Shown here: piece by piece, positions 32,778 through 42,146 of the stretch
Numbering within the stretch: the first letter of the stretch is position 1
Layout of the letters: every line of letters begins with the position of its first letter
NCBI RefSeq assembly: GCF_008727865.1
Contig: NZ_VTWU01000001.1
Span: 310,001 to 374,000, forward strand
DNA length: 64,000 bases
Reading direction: 5' to 3'
Origin: Hymenobacter busanensis
Lineage (GTDB): Bacteria; Bacteroidota; Bacteroidia; Cytophagales; Hymenobacteraceae
The notes under the pieces: generated by a model
The model's input: only the letters and a program-made list of their open reading frames with translations
What the model was told of the DNA's origin: nothing
Databases searched by the model: none
Program-made: the position numbers and the translations under genes

Positions 32778-33215
32778 ATGCGTTACTATGTCTTCTGGAT
32801 CATGCCGCTGGCGCTGGCGGGCTTTGTCGGCTTCTGGTGCTTGGTTGTCAAATTACTTTCGCTGATGGGCTGGCAACGGCTGGCTACGCATTTTGCCGTG
32901 CCGGAACTACCACTTGGCCCCCGGTTTTCGGTGGCGCAGGCGACGGTAGGCGGAATCAGATACCGCGGCGTGTTGCAGGCAACCGTATCGGCGGCAGGCC
33001 TGGGGTTGCGTGCTGGGTTTCCGTTTCGGGTTGGGCACGCGCCGCTGCTCATTCCCTGGGCGGCTATTGGGCCGGTGCAGGCTGAAAAATTTCTTTGGAC
33101 TACCTCCTACAGCACCGCCGTGCGCACACCCGATGGCGGCAGCGTGTCCCTGCGTTTCACGGGGGAGCAGCTGCTGGAAGCCGCCCGGCCGTGGGTACGC
33201 ATGCAGCAGACGTAG
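32778..33215 (+). CDS. Hypothetical membrane-anchored protein
   Basis: This 145-residue protein begins MRYYVFWIMPLALAGFVGFW, a single N-terminal membrane helix running to about residue 28. A soluble beta-rich domain follows (FSVAQATVGGIRYRGVLQAT, HAPLLIPWAAIGPVQAEKFL, DGGSVSLRFTGEQLLEAARP), possibly PH-like. Unusually for this genome a clear Shine-Dalgarno GGAGGA lies 3 bases before the ATG, which fixes the start. No family is known to me. Confidence 0.75.
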   Translation: MRYYVFWIMPLALAGFVGFWCLVVKLLSLMGWQRLATHFAVPELPLGPRFSVAQATVGGIRYRGVLQATVSAAGLGLRAGFPFRVGHAPLLIPWAAIGPVQAEKFLWTTSYSTAVRTPDGGSVSLRFTGEQLLEAARPWVRMQQT

Positions 33216-33225
33216 CCACTAAAAG

Positions 33226-33262
33226 CAACGGGCCTGCCGACACGATATCGGCAGGCCCGTTG
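33226..33262 (-). terminator. Bidirectional terminator between convergent genes
   Basis: CAACGGGCCTGCCGA pairs with TCGGCAGGCCCGTTG around a 7-base loop. On the leftward strand it is followed by CTTTTAG. It separates the stops at 33215 (rightward) and 33284 (leftward) and could serve both, better the leftward gene. Confidence 0.75.
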
Positions 33263-33283
33263 GCTAAGCGGGGCAGAAGCGCC

Positions 33284-34846
33284 TTACGCTTCCACCGGTT
33301 CTGGTTGGAGCTGTTGCGCCACCCGCTGTAAAGCAGCGTGCTCAGGCAGCTTGCTGGCCAGCATCATCAGGCCCCCAATCTGTTGTTCGTTGAGCGGTAC
33401 GGGCTGGCCGGCGGTGAAGTGGCGGCTGGTACGCTCGAAACGGGCTCGGGCGTCGGGCTGGCGGCCGTGGCCTTCGAGCCGGAACTGCGAGGGCGCCAGC
33501 AGGCCAAAGAACAACTCGCGCACCAAGTCGGGGTAGTGGTCGAGGGTGGGGGCCACGCCCAGGTTGGCCGACAGCTTTTCGGCCACTTCCTGGCAGGTGG
33601 CCATACCGCGGAACTGGTTGAAGTGCTGAGAGGCGGCCACGCCAGCCGCCATTTCCTCGGTCGAGGGTTGGGGGCAGGCACCGCTCCAGCAGGCCGCAAT
33701 CCAGCGGGCCTGCAGCTCGGCCGTCACAAAGTAGGAGCCGATTTGCTGGTAGAGGCCCATGAAGGCGAAGTTGGGCAAGTCGGGGTGGAATGTGAAATCG
33801 TGCAACTCCAGGTGCTCGCGGCCGGCGCGCACCGTCTGGCGAATGTCTTCGCTCACGAAAGGCAGGTGCAGGTCGTAGCCGGTGGCCAACAACACCACAT
33901 CGGCTTCCACCTCGATGCCGTCGGAGAGGATGGCGCCGGTGGGGGTGAAGCCCTGGATGCCGCGCACCGTTTGAATGCGGCCGTCGGCCACTTGCGCCAG
34001 GTAGTCGTGGCACTGCGAAATGCCGGCTTCCATAATGCTGTCGGCCGGGCGCAGACCGCCGAAATCGGCGGGGTTGCCGCAGGCATCGAGCACGAGCTGC
34101 TTGAGGCCGGCGGCGGCTTCGTGGGGCGGCAGCACTTGGTTGACGTAGGCCCCGAAGCGGGTGAGAACGGCCTCGTCGGTGGGCATGCCGTTCATGAGCT
34201 TGCGCACGATGTAGCGCGGCTTGCGGCTGGAGGAAATTACTGTGATGCTGTCGTCGAAAGCTAAGTCGCTGGCAATTTCGAGCCCGCTGATGCTGTTGCC
34301 AACCACCAGCACGCGCTTGCCCGTGAAGGCCTCGCGGCCGCGGTAATCAAACGAGTGGAGCACGCGGCCCCGGAAGTGGTCGAGACCCGGCGTGCTGGGG
34401 TAGCGCGGCTTGTTGTAGCGTCCCGTGGCCACAATAACGTGCGAAAACACCTCCGTGCGCCGTTCCCCGTCGCGGTTCACCGTCCAGATGACGTACTGGC
34501 CTGCAGGCCCGCGGCTGATGAGCTCCACCCGGGTATTCAGCCGCACGTGGGCATCGACGCCGAACTGCCGGGCGTAGCCGGTGAGGTACGCCAGCACCTG
34601 CTGGTTGGTGGGAAACATGGGCGTCCCGGCCGGGTACTCGTAGTCTGAAAACGACATTTTGATGTGGCAGGAGTTGGCGGGCATGTTGGGCCAGATGCCG
34701 CTGTGGGCTGCGCCTTGGTTCCATTGTCCGCCAATGCTGTTGCTCTGTTCGATGAGCACGGGCGTCAGGCCGTCTTCGAGAAGGGATTTGGCGGCGGCAA
34801 TGCCGGCGGGGCCGCCACCGATGATGGCTACGTGGTTGGTTTTCAT
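33284..34846 (-). CDS. Flavin-containing monooxygenase-like oxidoreductase
   Basis: This 520-residue FAD/NAD(P)-binding protein has the FAD motif VAIIGGGPAGIAAAKSL at the N-terminus. An FMO-type fingerprint (FRGRVLHSFDY) and the second Rossmann motif VLVVGNSISGLEIASDLAF follow, then the ATG motif segment VVLLATGYDLHLPF. These are the signatures of class B flavoprotein monooxygenases, which oxygenate soft nucleophiles (N or S) or ketones with NADPH and O2. The C-terminal 100 residues are helical and unassigned. The ATG at 34846 precedes the FAD strand; an ATG 10 codons earlier is possible. The 34847-35132 gap shows nothing distinct. Confidence 0.9.
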   Translation of the reverse strand: MKTNHVAIIGGGPAGIAAAKSLLEDGLTPVLIEQSNSIGGQWNQGAAHSGIWPNMPANSCHIKMSFSDYEYPAGTPMFPTNQQVLAYLTGYARQFGVDAHVRLNTRVELISRGPAGQYVIWTVNRDGERRTEVFSHVIVATGRYNKPRYPSTPGLDHFRGRVLHSFDYRGREAFTGKRVLVVGNSISGLEIASDLAFDDSITVISSSRKPRYIVRKLMNGMPTDEAVLTRFGAYVNQVLPPHEAAAGLKQLVLDACGNPADFGGLRPADSIMEAGISQCHDYLAQVADGRIQTVRGIQGFTPTGAILSDGIEVEADVVLLATGYDLHLPFVSEDIRQTVRAGREHLELHDFTFHPDLPNFAFMGLYQQIGSYFVTAELQARWIAACWSGACPQPSTEEMAAGVAASQHFNQFRGMATCQEVAEKLSANLGVAPTLDHYPDLVRELFFGLLAPSQFRLEGHGRQPDARARFERTSRHFTAGQPVPLNEQQIGGLMMLASKLPEHAALQRVAQQLQPEPVEA

Positions 34847-35132
34847 AGTTGCGTGTGGGGTTGGGAGCAAAGTCATTGGCCGCCGAAAAACGGGTGGCGA
34901 AATGATACTGCAAGTTTACCCGCTCCACGGGCCACGGCGCTATAGCATCTTCATGTGAATGAGGCTTTAAGGCTGCCCAATTGATGTGATGCGTACCTGA
35001 CAGAATGGGTTAAGAGCTAGTAGGCGCGGCGTAGTGGGGAACAAGTAAGATGAAGCGTTCCGACGGTTTGATGCTGCGCGTAAGTAGTGGGCAACGGTTA
35101 TTTCATGGTACTTAGCGGCCCAAGACCTCTCC

Positions 35133-35915
35133 ATGCAACGCCTATCCTCGTTTTTGCTCCTGGCCTATGGTTTGGCCGGGCTGCTGTTGGCCAGTTGCGC
35201 CCATCGGCCGCGGCCCACCGCCGAAGTATTGACCGTAGCGACGGGCGCTTCGGCAACCCCACTCACCCTCTTCGACGAGGCCCGCAACCGTGCCGTGCCC
35301 GTAACGCTGTATGCGGCCGCCAATCAGTTCGCACGCGGCACCAAGACCAAGCTGGCGCTGCTGAGCCACGGCTACGGCGGCCACAGCACCGACTACTCGT
35401 TTATAGCCCATAACCTTGTGGCGCACGGCTACACCGTAGCCAGCGTGCAGCACGAACTGCCCACCGACGAACCGCTGCCTACCACGGGCAACCCACAAGT
35501 AGTACGGCGGCCCAACTGGGAGCGGGGCGTGCAAAACCTGCTGTTTGTGCGCCGGAAAATGCTGAAAGCGCAGCCCGACTTGGATGCTGACCACCTGCTG
35601 CTGGCGGGGCACTCCAACGGCGGTGACATATCCATGCTGTTTGCGCACGAGCACCCGGCGCTGGTGGAAAAAGTCATTTCGCTCGACAACCGCCGCATGC
35701 CACTGCCCCGCACCCGGCAGCCTCGGATACTCGCGCTGCGCTCCAGCGACCAACCCGCCGACGCGGGCGTACTGCCCACGATGGCCGAGCAAGCGGCGCT
35801 GGGTATCCGCGTGGTGCAGCTGCCGGCTACCGCCCACAACGACATGTGGGACGGCGCAACCGAGGCACAGAAGCAGGAAATAAATGCGTTCATTGATGCC
35901 TTCTTAGTACCCTGA
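35133..35915 (+). CDS. Lipoprotein alpha/beta-hydrolase
   Basis: This 260-residue protein has a lipoprotein signal (MQRLSSFLLLAYGLAGLLLA, lipobox LLASC). The hydrolase core shows the oxyanion region LLSHGYGGHSTDYSFIAHNL, the nucleophile Ser in LLLAGHSNGGDISMLFAH, an Asp in the ALRSSDQPAD region and a late His in TAHNDMWDGA. The arrangement resembles the chlorophyllase/PAF-acetylhydrolase-like esterases. Probably envelope-anchored. It precedes the acyltransferase-like membrane gene by 16 bases, so co-transcription is likely. Confidence 0.85.
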   Translation: MQRLSSFLLLAYGLAGLLLASCAHRPRPTAEVLTVATGASATPLTLFDEARNRAVPVTLYAAANQFARGTKTKLALLSHGYGGHSTDYSFIAHNLVAHGYTVASVQHELPTDEPLPTTGNPQVVRRPNWERGVQNLLFVRRKMLKAQPDLDADHLLLAGHSNGGDISMLFAHEHPALVEKVISLDNRRMPLPRTRQPRILALRSSDQPADAGVLPTMAEQAALGIRVVQLPATAHNDMWDGATEAQKQEINAFIDAFLVP

Positions 35916-35931
35916 AGCGCAACTGCTACTT

Positions 35932-37125
35932 ATGCTAACCACCTCTGCCAATCCCGCATTGCAAGCCCCGCCGCGTGCGGCCGTGGCGCGGGTACAGTCT
36001 GTTGACATCCTGCGCGGGCTCGTGATGGTAATTATGGCCCTCGACCACGTGCGCGAATTTTGGAGCCCTACGCTGGTGCGGCCCGAAGACGTGGCCCACA
36101 CCTCGGTGGTGTTGTTTTTTACCCGCTGGGTTACGCACTTCTGCGCGCCCACGTTTGTGCTGCTGTCGGGCATCAGCATCTACCTGTACCAGCAGCGACT
36201 GGGGCACCGGGCCCTCGTGAGCCGGTACTTGCTCACGCGCGGCCTGTGGCTGGTGGCGTTGGAAGTGCTGCTCATCAGTTTTGTGCTGGTGTGGAGTTAC
36301 GAGCTGATTTTGCTGCAAGTTATTTGGGCGATAGGCTGGGGCATGCTACTGCTGGCCGGGCTGCTGTGGCTTCCCCGCAGCGTGTTGGGCGTGCTGGCGG
36401 TGGTGCTCATTGCGGGCCACAACCTGCTGCCCGTTATTCAGCCCGTAACGGCTGAAAAGGCGGTGTGGGTGTTGCTGCACAATACTCCCGGCGTGCTGGT
36501 GCTGCCACCCCTGCCACCCTTGCTCACTGCCTACACTCTGGTGCCGTGGGTGGCAGTGTTGTGGGCGGGCTATGTGCTGGGGCCGTGGTTTACGGCGCCG
36601 GTGGCGGAGCGCGCGCGTTGGCTCCGCCGCCTGGGCGCGCTCCTGCTGGTGGTTTTTGTGGTGGTACGGGCCACTAACTGGTACGGCGAGCTGGCGCCGT
36701 GGAGCGTGCAGCCGCGCGGTTTGGTTTACACGGCGTTGTCGTTTCTGAACGTAACCAAGTACCCGCCGTCATTTCTGTTTTTGTGCCTGACGCTGGGCGT
36801 GGCGCTGCTCTTGCTGGCCAGCCTGGAAACGTCCGCCAGCCGGCTGGGCGCATGGCTGCGCACCTTTGGGCGGGTGCCGTTTTTCTACTACCTGCTGCAC
36901 CTGCTGCTCATCAGCGGCAGCGCCTGGGTATGGACGCGCCTGCAATTCGGCCGGGCAGTAAACCTGGGGTTTGCTGATGCTGCGAGCCGGCCCGCGGCCT
37001 ACGCGCCGAGCCTGTTGCGCGCGTATGTGGTGTGGCTGTTGGTGGTACTGCTGCTGTATCTGCCTTGCCGCTGGTACGGTCAGTACAAGCAGCGTCACCG
37101 GTACTGGTGGCTGTCGTATCTGTAG
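35932..37125 (+). CDS. DUF1624 (heparan-alpha-glucosaminide acetyltransferase-like) membrane protein
   Basis: This 397-residue polytopic protein has about ten helices. The opening RVQSVDILRGLVMVIMALDH, then VREFWSP, and TRWVTHFCAPTFVLLSGISI, is diagnostic of the DUF1624/HGSNAT-like group, which includes acyltransferase-type membrane proteins. The Asp-His in ALDHVREF corresponds to the conserved motif after helix one. It could acylate an envelope sugar, but the substrate is unknown. It follows the lipoprotein hydrolase by 16 bases. Confidence 0.88.
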   Translation: MLTTSANPALQAPPRAAVARVQSVDILRGLVMVIMALDHVREFWSPTLVRPEDVAHTSVVLFFTRWVTHFCAPTFVLLSGISIYLYQQRLGHRALVSRYLLTRGLWLVALEVLLISFVLVWSYELILLQVIWAIGWGMLLLAGLLWLPRSVLGVLAVVLIAGHNLLPVIQPVTAEKAVWVLLHNTPGVLVLPPLPPLLTAYTLVPWVAVLWAGYVLGPWFTAPVAERARWLRRLGALLLVVFVVVRATNWYGELAPWSVQPRGLVYTALSFLNVTKYPPSFLFLCLTLGVALLLLASLETSASRLGAWLRTFGRVPFFYYLLHLLLISGSAWVWTRLQFGRAVNLGFADAASRPAAYAPSLLRAYVVWLLVVLLLYLPCRWYGQYKQRHRYWWLSYL

Positions 37126-37211
37126 CCGGAAAGCGCACGGGCCTGGCCAGAGGCAAGACAAACGGCCGCCGGGTGCTCAATCGAAAGTATTTGGCAAACG
37201 CCCGTGCCGGA

Positions 37212-37523
37212 TTATTGCTGCGCCCGTACGCCGTGGTACGCCGCCTGGGCCAGCTCCGGCCAGTGGTCGGCGTAGTCGGCCGGCACCTGCACCCAGTCTT
37301 TCATCGGTCGGCCTTTGCCAGACGGATCAAACAACCGGGCGCCGTCGAGTGCCAGGGTTTCGCGGTGCGTTTCGCCGGCGAGCTTGAACACCATGGCCTG
37401 CTGAAAAAAGCAGACAAAGGCTTTGCCGTTGATTTTGTAGCAGGGTTTGCCAAACAGCTGACCGGCTTGCGCATCGGGCAAGGCACTGACGCTGGCGGCA
37501 AAGTGGTTTTCGGGAGAAGACAT
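37212..37523 (-). CDS. TfoX/Sxy N-terminal domain-like protein
   Basis: This 103-residue protein reads FAASVSALPDAQAGQLFGKP CYKINGKAFVCFFQQAMVFK, then LFDPSGKGRPMKDWVQVPAD, which matches the small TfoX-N/YjbR-like fold (Met/Phe-rich beta sheet with a late MKDWVxVP segment). A role in competence is not implied outside gamma-proteobacteria. The ATG at 37523 gives a standard domain length; the long upstream extension is Cys-rich shadow sequence. Convergent with the gene at 35932; short GCACGGGC/GCCCGTGC arms lie in the gap. Confidence 0.78.
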   Translation of the reverse strand: MSSPENHFAASVSALPDAQAGQLFGKPCYKINGKAFVCFFQQAMVFKLAGETHRETLALDGARLFDPSGKGRPMKDWVQVPADYADHWPELAQAAYHGVRAQQ

Positions 37524-37717
37524 GCGCGGAACTCCAGGGCCGGAACCATTGCCAGCCAAGGCCGCGCAAGTTACCGGTACGCGCGGCTTTGGCAGCAAGC
37601 TTGCGGGCGGGCAACAGGCCCAAACGAGGGCAAGCAGAGTTTTTTTATTGAAAGTGAGGCAGTACGGGCAGCGGCATATACATTGAAGGCGCAATGTTTC
37701 ACCCAACCACCCACTGT

Positions 37718-40645
37718 ATGAAGCAGCTCTACCCCCGTCTTACTTTGTCGATGCTGGCCCGCCGCTTGGGCCGGGCACTGCTGGCGCTGCCGTGGCTGCT
37801 GAGCAGCGTGGCCGCGCAGGCCCAACTGGAACCTGCCGCGCAGTACACCAAGCTCACGGCCACGCAGCTGATGGCCTGGACTGCCACCGGCCCCACCGCC
37901 GTGCCGGCCAACGTGAGCACCGTGCCGCTGGCAGCGCGCCAAAATTCGCTGGCCTCCCAGCTCAACCCGGCCCAGAGCTTCAGCCACCAGGTCAACTACA
38001 TTCCCGACGGCATGGCCACCTGGGCCGGCTACCTCAACGAGCAGAACCGCTTCAACCTCTACAACTTCACCCACTGGCAGTACATCGACGTGCTCACGTG
38101 GTTCGACGGGCCGGTGGCCATTCCGACCAAGCCGTGGGTGGAAACCGCGCACCGCAACGGCGTGAAGGTCATCGGGTCGGTGTTTACTTCGGCCGCCGAC
38201 GTGGCTACCCTGATTCAAAAAGACGGCAGCGGCAACTTCATAGCCGCCCAAAAGCTGGTGGACGTGGCCGCCTACTACAGTTTCGACGGCTGGTTTTTCA
38301 ACCAGGAGTCGTCGGTGTCGGCCGCCAATGCGCTGGAGCTGCGCAACCTGCTCAAGCGCCTGCAGGACATTAAGCCGGCGGGCATGGAAATTCACTGGTA
38401 CGACGCCATGCTGCCCGGCGGCACCGTTTCGTACCAAAACGCGCTGAATGCCAACAACCAAGCCCTGCTGCAGGACGGTACGGCCAAGGTGAGCGACGCC
38501 ATGTTTACCAACTACTTCTGGTCGGGCGCCACCAACATCAATACCTCCGTTGCTACCGCCAACGCCTTGGGCCGCAGCCCGTTTGAGGTGTACATGGGCG
38601 CCGACTTGTGGCCCAACCGCTCCAACCAGTCGCTGTTCACCCAATCGGCCTGGATCGACAACTACTTCACCGGCGGCAACGTGGCCCAACCCAAACTCTC
38701 GCTTGGGTTGTTTGCCACCAACCTGACGTACAACGGCGGCCTGAACTCGTTCAACACCAACGCAGCCGACTACCAGAACTTCTACAACACCGAAGTGCGG
38801 CTGTTTGCCGGCAACGACCTCGACGTGACCACCGCCGACGCGTCGGGCTGGAAGGGCTTCGGCCACTACGTGCCCGTGCGCAGCGTCATCAATCGGCTGC
38901 CGTTTGAAACCACCTTCTCGGTAGGGCAGGGGAAGCTGTTTGCCAACAACGGCCAGCAGCTGGCCAAAGCCTGGACCGACATGAGCCGGCAAAGCCTGCT
39001 GCCCTCGTGGCAGTGGGCGAAATCGGGCACGGCGGCCATGAACGTGGGGTTTGATTTCAGCCGGGCCTACTATGCGGGCAACTCCGTGAAGCTGAGTGGC
39101 AGCCTGAGCGGCACCAATTCGGCCACCGTGAAGCTTTTCCAAACCAAGCTGCCCGTGGCGGCCAACACGGCGCTGCACCTGACCTACAAAGTCCCCGCGG
39201 CCGGCCCGAGCAACGCCAAACTGGCCCTCTGGTTTGCCGACAACCTCGCCACGCCCGAGTTGCTAGACCTGGGCTCGGCCACCGATACGCTCTGGAACAC
39301 GACCACTTTTAACCTCTCCACCTTTGCCGGCCGCGAGCTGGCCGTTATTGGCGTGCAAGCCGTGGCGGCCGTGCCCGTAGCGGCCTACCGGTTGAACCTG
39401 GGGCAGCTGAAGGTTTTCAACGGCACGCTGACGACCGGGCCCACGGCAGCTTTTGCGGCCAGCGCCACCACCGTCACTACCGGCCAGTCGGTCACGTTCA
39501 GCAACGCTTCTACCAACGCCACCAGCTACAGCTGGACGTTTCAGGGCGGCACGCCGGCCACCAGCACGGCCGTTTTTCCGGTGGTGAGCTACGCCACGCC
39601 CGGCACCTACACCGTCACGCTCACGGCCACCAACGCGGCGGGCGTCAACACCAGCACCCGCGCCGGCTACATTACGGTGGTGGGCACCGGCTCGGGCAGC
39701 ACCAACACGGCCCTGCTCTTCGACGGCGCTACCAAATACGTGGATGCCGGCACCGTAAACCTGAACGGCGCGGCCCTGAGCCTGGAGTGCTGGGTGAAAC
39801 CAACCGCGTTCAAAACCGCCTCGCCGTTCATTTCCAGCGTCATCGGCATCGAAGACGCCAGCAACACCGCCCTGCTGCGCTTCGGCGACGCGGGCGTAGC
39901 GGCCAACAAGCTGCAGTTTGTGCTGACCCTGGGCACCACCCAGCGCAAGGTGCTGTCGGCTAGTACTTTCAACGCCAACACCTGGTACCACCTGGCCGCC
40001 ACCTACGACGGCGCCACCATGCGCTTGTACGTCAACGGCGTGCTCGATGCCACGCTGGCCGCTACCGGCAATGCCGCGGCTTCGGGCGTGTTCACGCTCG
40101 GCCGCAACTACGACGGCACGCGCATCCTCAACGGCTCCATCGACGAGGTACGGGCCTGGACGCGGGTGCTTACGCCGGCCGAAATCGTAGCCAACGCCTG
40201 CCAGGTAAGCCCCACCGCCGCAGGCCTCGAAGCCTATTGGCCCCTGAACGAAGGCTCGGGCACCACCGCCGTCGACGCCTCGGGGCACAACCACCTGGGC
40301 ACGCTCATCAGCATGATACCCAGCGACTGGTCGACCAACGTGCCCACGCAGTGCGGGCAGGTGGTAGCTACCACGCCCGGCCGCGTGGTGGGGGCGTTGC
40401 AGGTGCACGTGCTGGGCAACCCTGCCTCGGGCAGCCGCGCCACCATCGAAATTCAGGGGGCGCAGGGCCAGCCTACTACAGTGCAGCTGGTGAATACGCT
40501 GGGGGCGGTGGTGCTGGAGCGGCACCTTACGCCGAACGCCGCGCAACAACGCCTGCTGTTGCCGCTTCCGGGCGCCGCCGGGCTCTACGTGTTGCGCGTG
40601 CGCACGCCCGCCGGTACGGTGGCCACCAAACTGCTGCGGCAATAA
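37718..40645 (+). CDS. Secreted GH85 endo-beta-N-acetylglucosaminidase with PKD, LamG and T9SS domains
   Basis: This 975-residue protein has a signal peptide (about residues 1-36, ending AAQAQ). The GH85 TIM-barrel spans about residues 80-440, with NYIPDGMATWAGYLNEQNRF, the catalytic Asn195 and Glu197 in YSFDGWFFNQESS, and FEVYMGADLWPNR. A carbohydrate-binding-like beta region follows to about 570, then a PKD domain (ATSYSWTFQGGTP, then GTYTVTLTATNAAG), a LamG/concanavalin-like domain (about 660-860) and a C-terminal T9SS sorting domain ending VATKLLRQ. GH85 enzymes cleave the chitobiose core of N-glycans. Probably surface-displayed or secreted for glycan scavenging. Confidence 0.92.
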   Translation: MKQLYPRLTLSMLARRLGRALLALPWLLSSVAAQAQLEPAAQYTKLTATQLMAWTATGPTAVPANVSTVPLAARQNSLASQLNPAQSFSHQVNYIPDGMATWAGYLNEQNRFNLYNFTHWQYIDVLTWFDGPVAIPTKPWVETAHRNGVKVIGSVFTSAADVATLIQKDGSGNFIAAQKLVDVAAYYSFDGWFFNQESSVSAANALELRNLLKRLQDIKPAGMEIHWYDAMLPGGTVSYQNALNANNQALLQDGTAKVSDAMFTNYFWSGATNINTSVATANALGRSPFEVYMGADLWPNRSNQSLFTQSAWIDNYFTGGNVAQPKLSLGLFATNLTYNGGLNSFNTNAADYQNFYNTEVRLFAGNDLDVTTADASGWKGFGHYVPVRSVINRLPFETTFSVGQGKLFANNGQQLAKAWTDMSRQSLLPSWQWAKSGTAAMNVGFDFSRAYYAGNSVKLSGSLSGTNSATVKLFQTKLPVAANTALHLTYKVPAAGPSNAKLALWFADNLATPELLDLGSATDTLWNTTTFNLSTFAGRELAVIGVQAVAAVPVAAYRLNLGQLKVFNGTLTTGPTAAFAASATTVTTGQSVTFSNASTNATSYSWTFQGGTPATSTAVFPVVSYATPGTYTVTLTATNAAGVNTSTRAGYITVVGTGSGSTNTALLFDGATKYVDAGTVNLNGAALSLECWVKPTAFKTASPFISSVIGIEDASNTALLRFGDAGVAANKLQFVLTLGTTQRKVLSASTFNANTWYHLAATYDGATMRLYVNGVLDATLAATGNAAASGVFTLGRNYDGTRILNGSIDEVRAWTRVLTPAEIVANACQVSPTAAGLEAYWPLNEGSGTTAVDASGHNHLGTLISMIPSDWSTNVPTQCGQVVATTPGRVVGALQVHVLGNPASGSRATIEIQGAQGQPTTVQLVNTLGAVVLERHLTPNAAQQRLLLPLPGAAGLYVLRVRTPAGTVATKLLRQ

Positions 40646-40679
40646 CACCGCCAGCTTATCTCGTTTAGCAAGTTGTTTT

Positions 40680-40708
40680 CGGGCCGACGCAGTATTTGCG
40701 GCGGCCCG
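40680..40708 (+). terminator. Hairpin after the GH85 gene
   Basis: CGGGCCG and CGGCCCG enclose an inner CGCA-GTATT-TGCG stem, 35 bases past the stop at 40645. Only ATTTG follows, so termination strength is uncertain. Confidence 0.5.
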
Positions 40709-40808
40709 ATTTGCGAGGGGGAAACACGGTCGTTGCTGATTGCTGCCGTCGGCCGATGCGGAACCTGCCTCGGCTGCCGTAGTATTGCGTTTCAGCTACT
40801 ACAGCCGC

Positions 40809-41744
40809 ATGCCACAATCTGCCAGTACTGTTTTCCTCATTCGGCCCGTGCGCTTCGGCTTTAATGCCGAAACGGCCGCCTCCAACCACTTTCAGCATGC
40901 CATAGCCGGCCTGAGCGACGAAGCCGTGCAGCAGCAGGCATTTGCCGAGTTCGACGAAGCCGTGCGGCGCCTGCGCGACCGGGGTGTGCGCGTGTTGGTA
41001 TTCGATGATACTACCGAGCCGGCCAAGCCCGACGCCGTGTTTCCCAACAACTGGCTCACCCTGCACCCCGACGGCCGCGTGCTGCTGTACCCCATGTGCG
41101 CCCCCAACCGCCGCGCCGAGCGTCGCCCCGATATTCTGGACCAGCTGCGCCGACAGTTCACCATCGACGAAATCGTTGATTTTTCGCCCTACGAACAAGA
41201 AAACCGATTTCTGGAAGGCACCGGCAGCATCATTTTCGACCATCTGCACCGCGTAGCCTACGCCGCCCTGTCGCCGCGCACCGATGCCGGCCTGCTGCAG
41301 GAGGTTGCGGCTCACCTCGGCTACCGCCCCGTCGCGTTTCGGGCCCACGATGCGCATGGCCACGCCATTTATCACACCAACGTGATGATGTGCCTGGGTG
41401 CCCGTTTCGCCGTCATCTGCCTCGACAGCATTACCGATGAACGGGAGCGGGCAACTATGGTAGACGCGCTGGCAGCAACGGGCCGCGAGATTGTGCCGAT
41501 TACGTTGGCGCAGGTCGCGCGCTTTGCCGGCAACATGCTCACGCTGCAACCCGCCACCGGGCCCGAGTTGGTGGTGATGTCGCAAAGCGCGTTCGATGCC
41601 CTGACGGCCGAGCAGCGGGACACGCTGGGGCGCTACGGCGAGCTGCTGCCGCTGCCCATTCCCACCATCGAAACCATTGGGGGCGGCAGCGCCCGGTGCA
41701 TGTTGGCAGAAGTGTTTTTGCCCGCTGCCGGTGCAACCGTATAG
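40809..41744 (+). CDS. ctlX: Citrulline utilization hydrolase CtlX-like (amidinotransferase superfamily)
   Basis: This 311-residue guanidino-group-modifying fold protein begins VFLIRPVRFGFNAETAASNH. It has FPNNWLTLHPDGRVLLYPM (the FPNNW motif), NRFLEGTGSIIFDHLHRVAY with the acidic catalytic residue, the His in YHTNVMMCLG, and the C-terminal nucleophile Cys in IGGGSARCMLAEVF. These match CtlX, a family linked to citrulline or arginine-type compound breakdown. The substrate is inferred from family. The ATG at 40809 fits the family N-terminus; an ATG 23 codons upstream adds non-conserved sequence. Confidence 0.88.
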   Translation: MPQSASTVFLIRPVRFGFNAETAASNHFQHAIAGLSDEAVQQQAFAEFDEAVRRLRDRGVRVLVFDDTTEPAKPDAVFPNNWLTLHPDGRVLLYPMCAPNRRAERRPDILDQLRRQFTIDEIVDFSPYEQENRFLEGTGSIIFDHLHRVAYAALSPRTDAGLLQEVAAHLGYRPVAFRAHDAHGHAIYHTNVMMCLGARFAVICLDSITDERERATMVDALAATGREIVPITLAQVARFAGNMLTLQPATGPELVVMSQSAFDALTAEQRDTLGRYGELLPLPIPTIETIGGGSARCMLAEVFLPAAGATV

Positions 41745-41829
41745 CTCATCTTTCAACGGCAAACGGCCTCCCAGGAGTACACCAGAGAAGCCGTTTCAAC
41801 AGCTTGAGCCGAAGCCCGACGGGAGAAGA

Positions 41830-41934
41830 TTATAGCGCCGCAACCAGTGCGGCAACTACGGCGGCACCCATTGCCAGGTACACAATCCAATTGTTGCGCC
41901 GGGCAGCCTGCCTGTATCGATTAGCGGAAATCAT
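41830..41934 (-). CDS. Candidate 34-residue single-helix membrane peptide
   Basis: A short leftward ORF reads MISANRYRQAARRNN followed by WIVYLAMGAAVVAALVAAL and stop. A positively charged N-terminus followed by a perfect-length hydrophobic helix is typical of real small membrane proteins. It lies in a 402-base gap (41745-42146) that otherwise contains only a weak AAACGGC/GCCGTTT inverted repeat. No Shine-Dalgarno is seen, as is normal here. The existence of the protein is unproven. Confidence 0.4.
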   Translation of the reverse strand: MISANRYRQAARRNNWIVYLAMGAAVVAALVAAL

Positions 41935-42146
41935 GGCCGTAAAAGCTTGCACGCGTGTCACCATCATTGTCAAAAGCCCGGTGGCGGACGGTGCAAACAC
42001 CCCGGTGTGTAGGTGTACGCAACCGGCGGAGCAAGGACGACCAATCGGTGTTACTTAACTGTTACCATTTTGGGGCTGATTAAAGGTTGATAGTCAAGTA
42101 GTAAAAAGTGAATTTGGCGCGGCTTCCCCTCGGCAGAGTGAGGGCG

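Noticed and set aside
37571-40648. Long minus-strand frames (535 and 461 codons) opposite the GH85 gene
   Set aside because: Composition is typical of antisense shadows (Gly/Val/His/Arg-rich), and the plus strand encodes a complete multi-domain protein.
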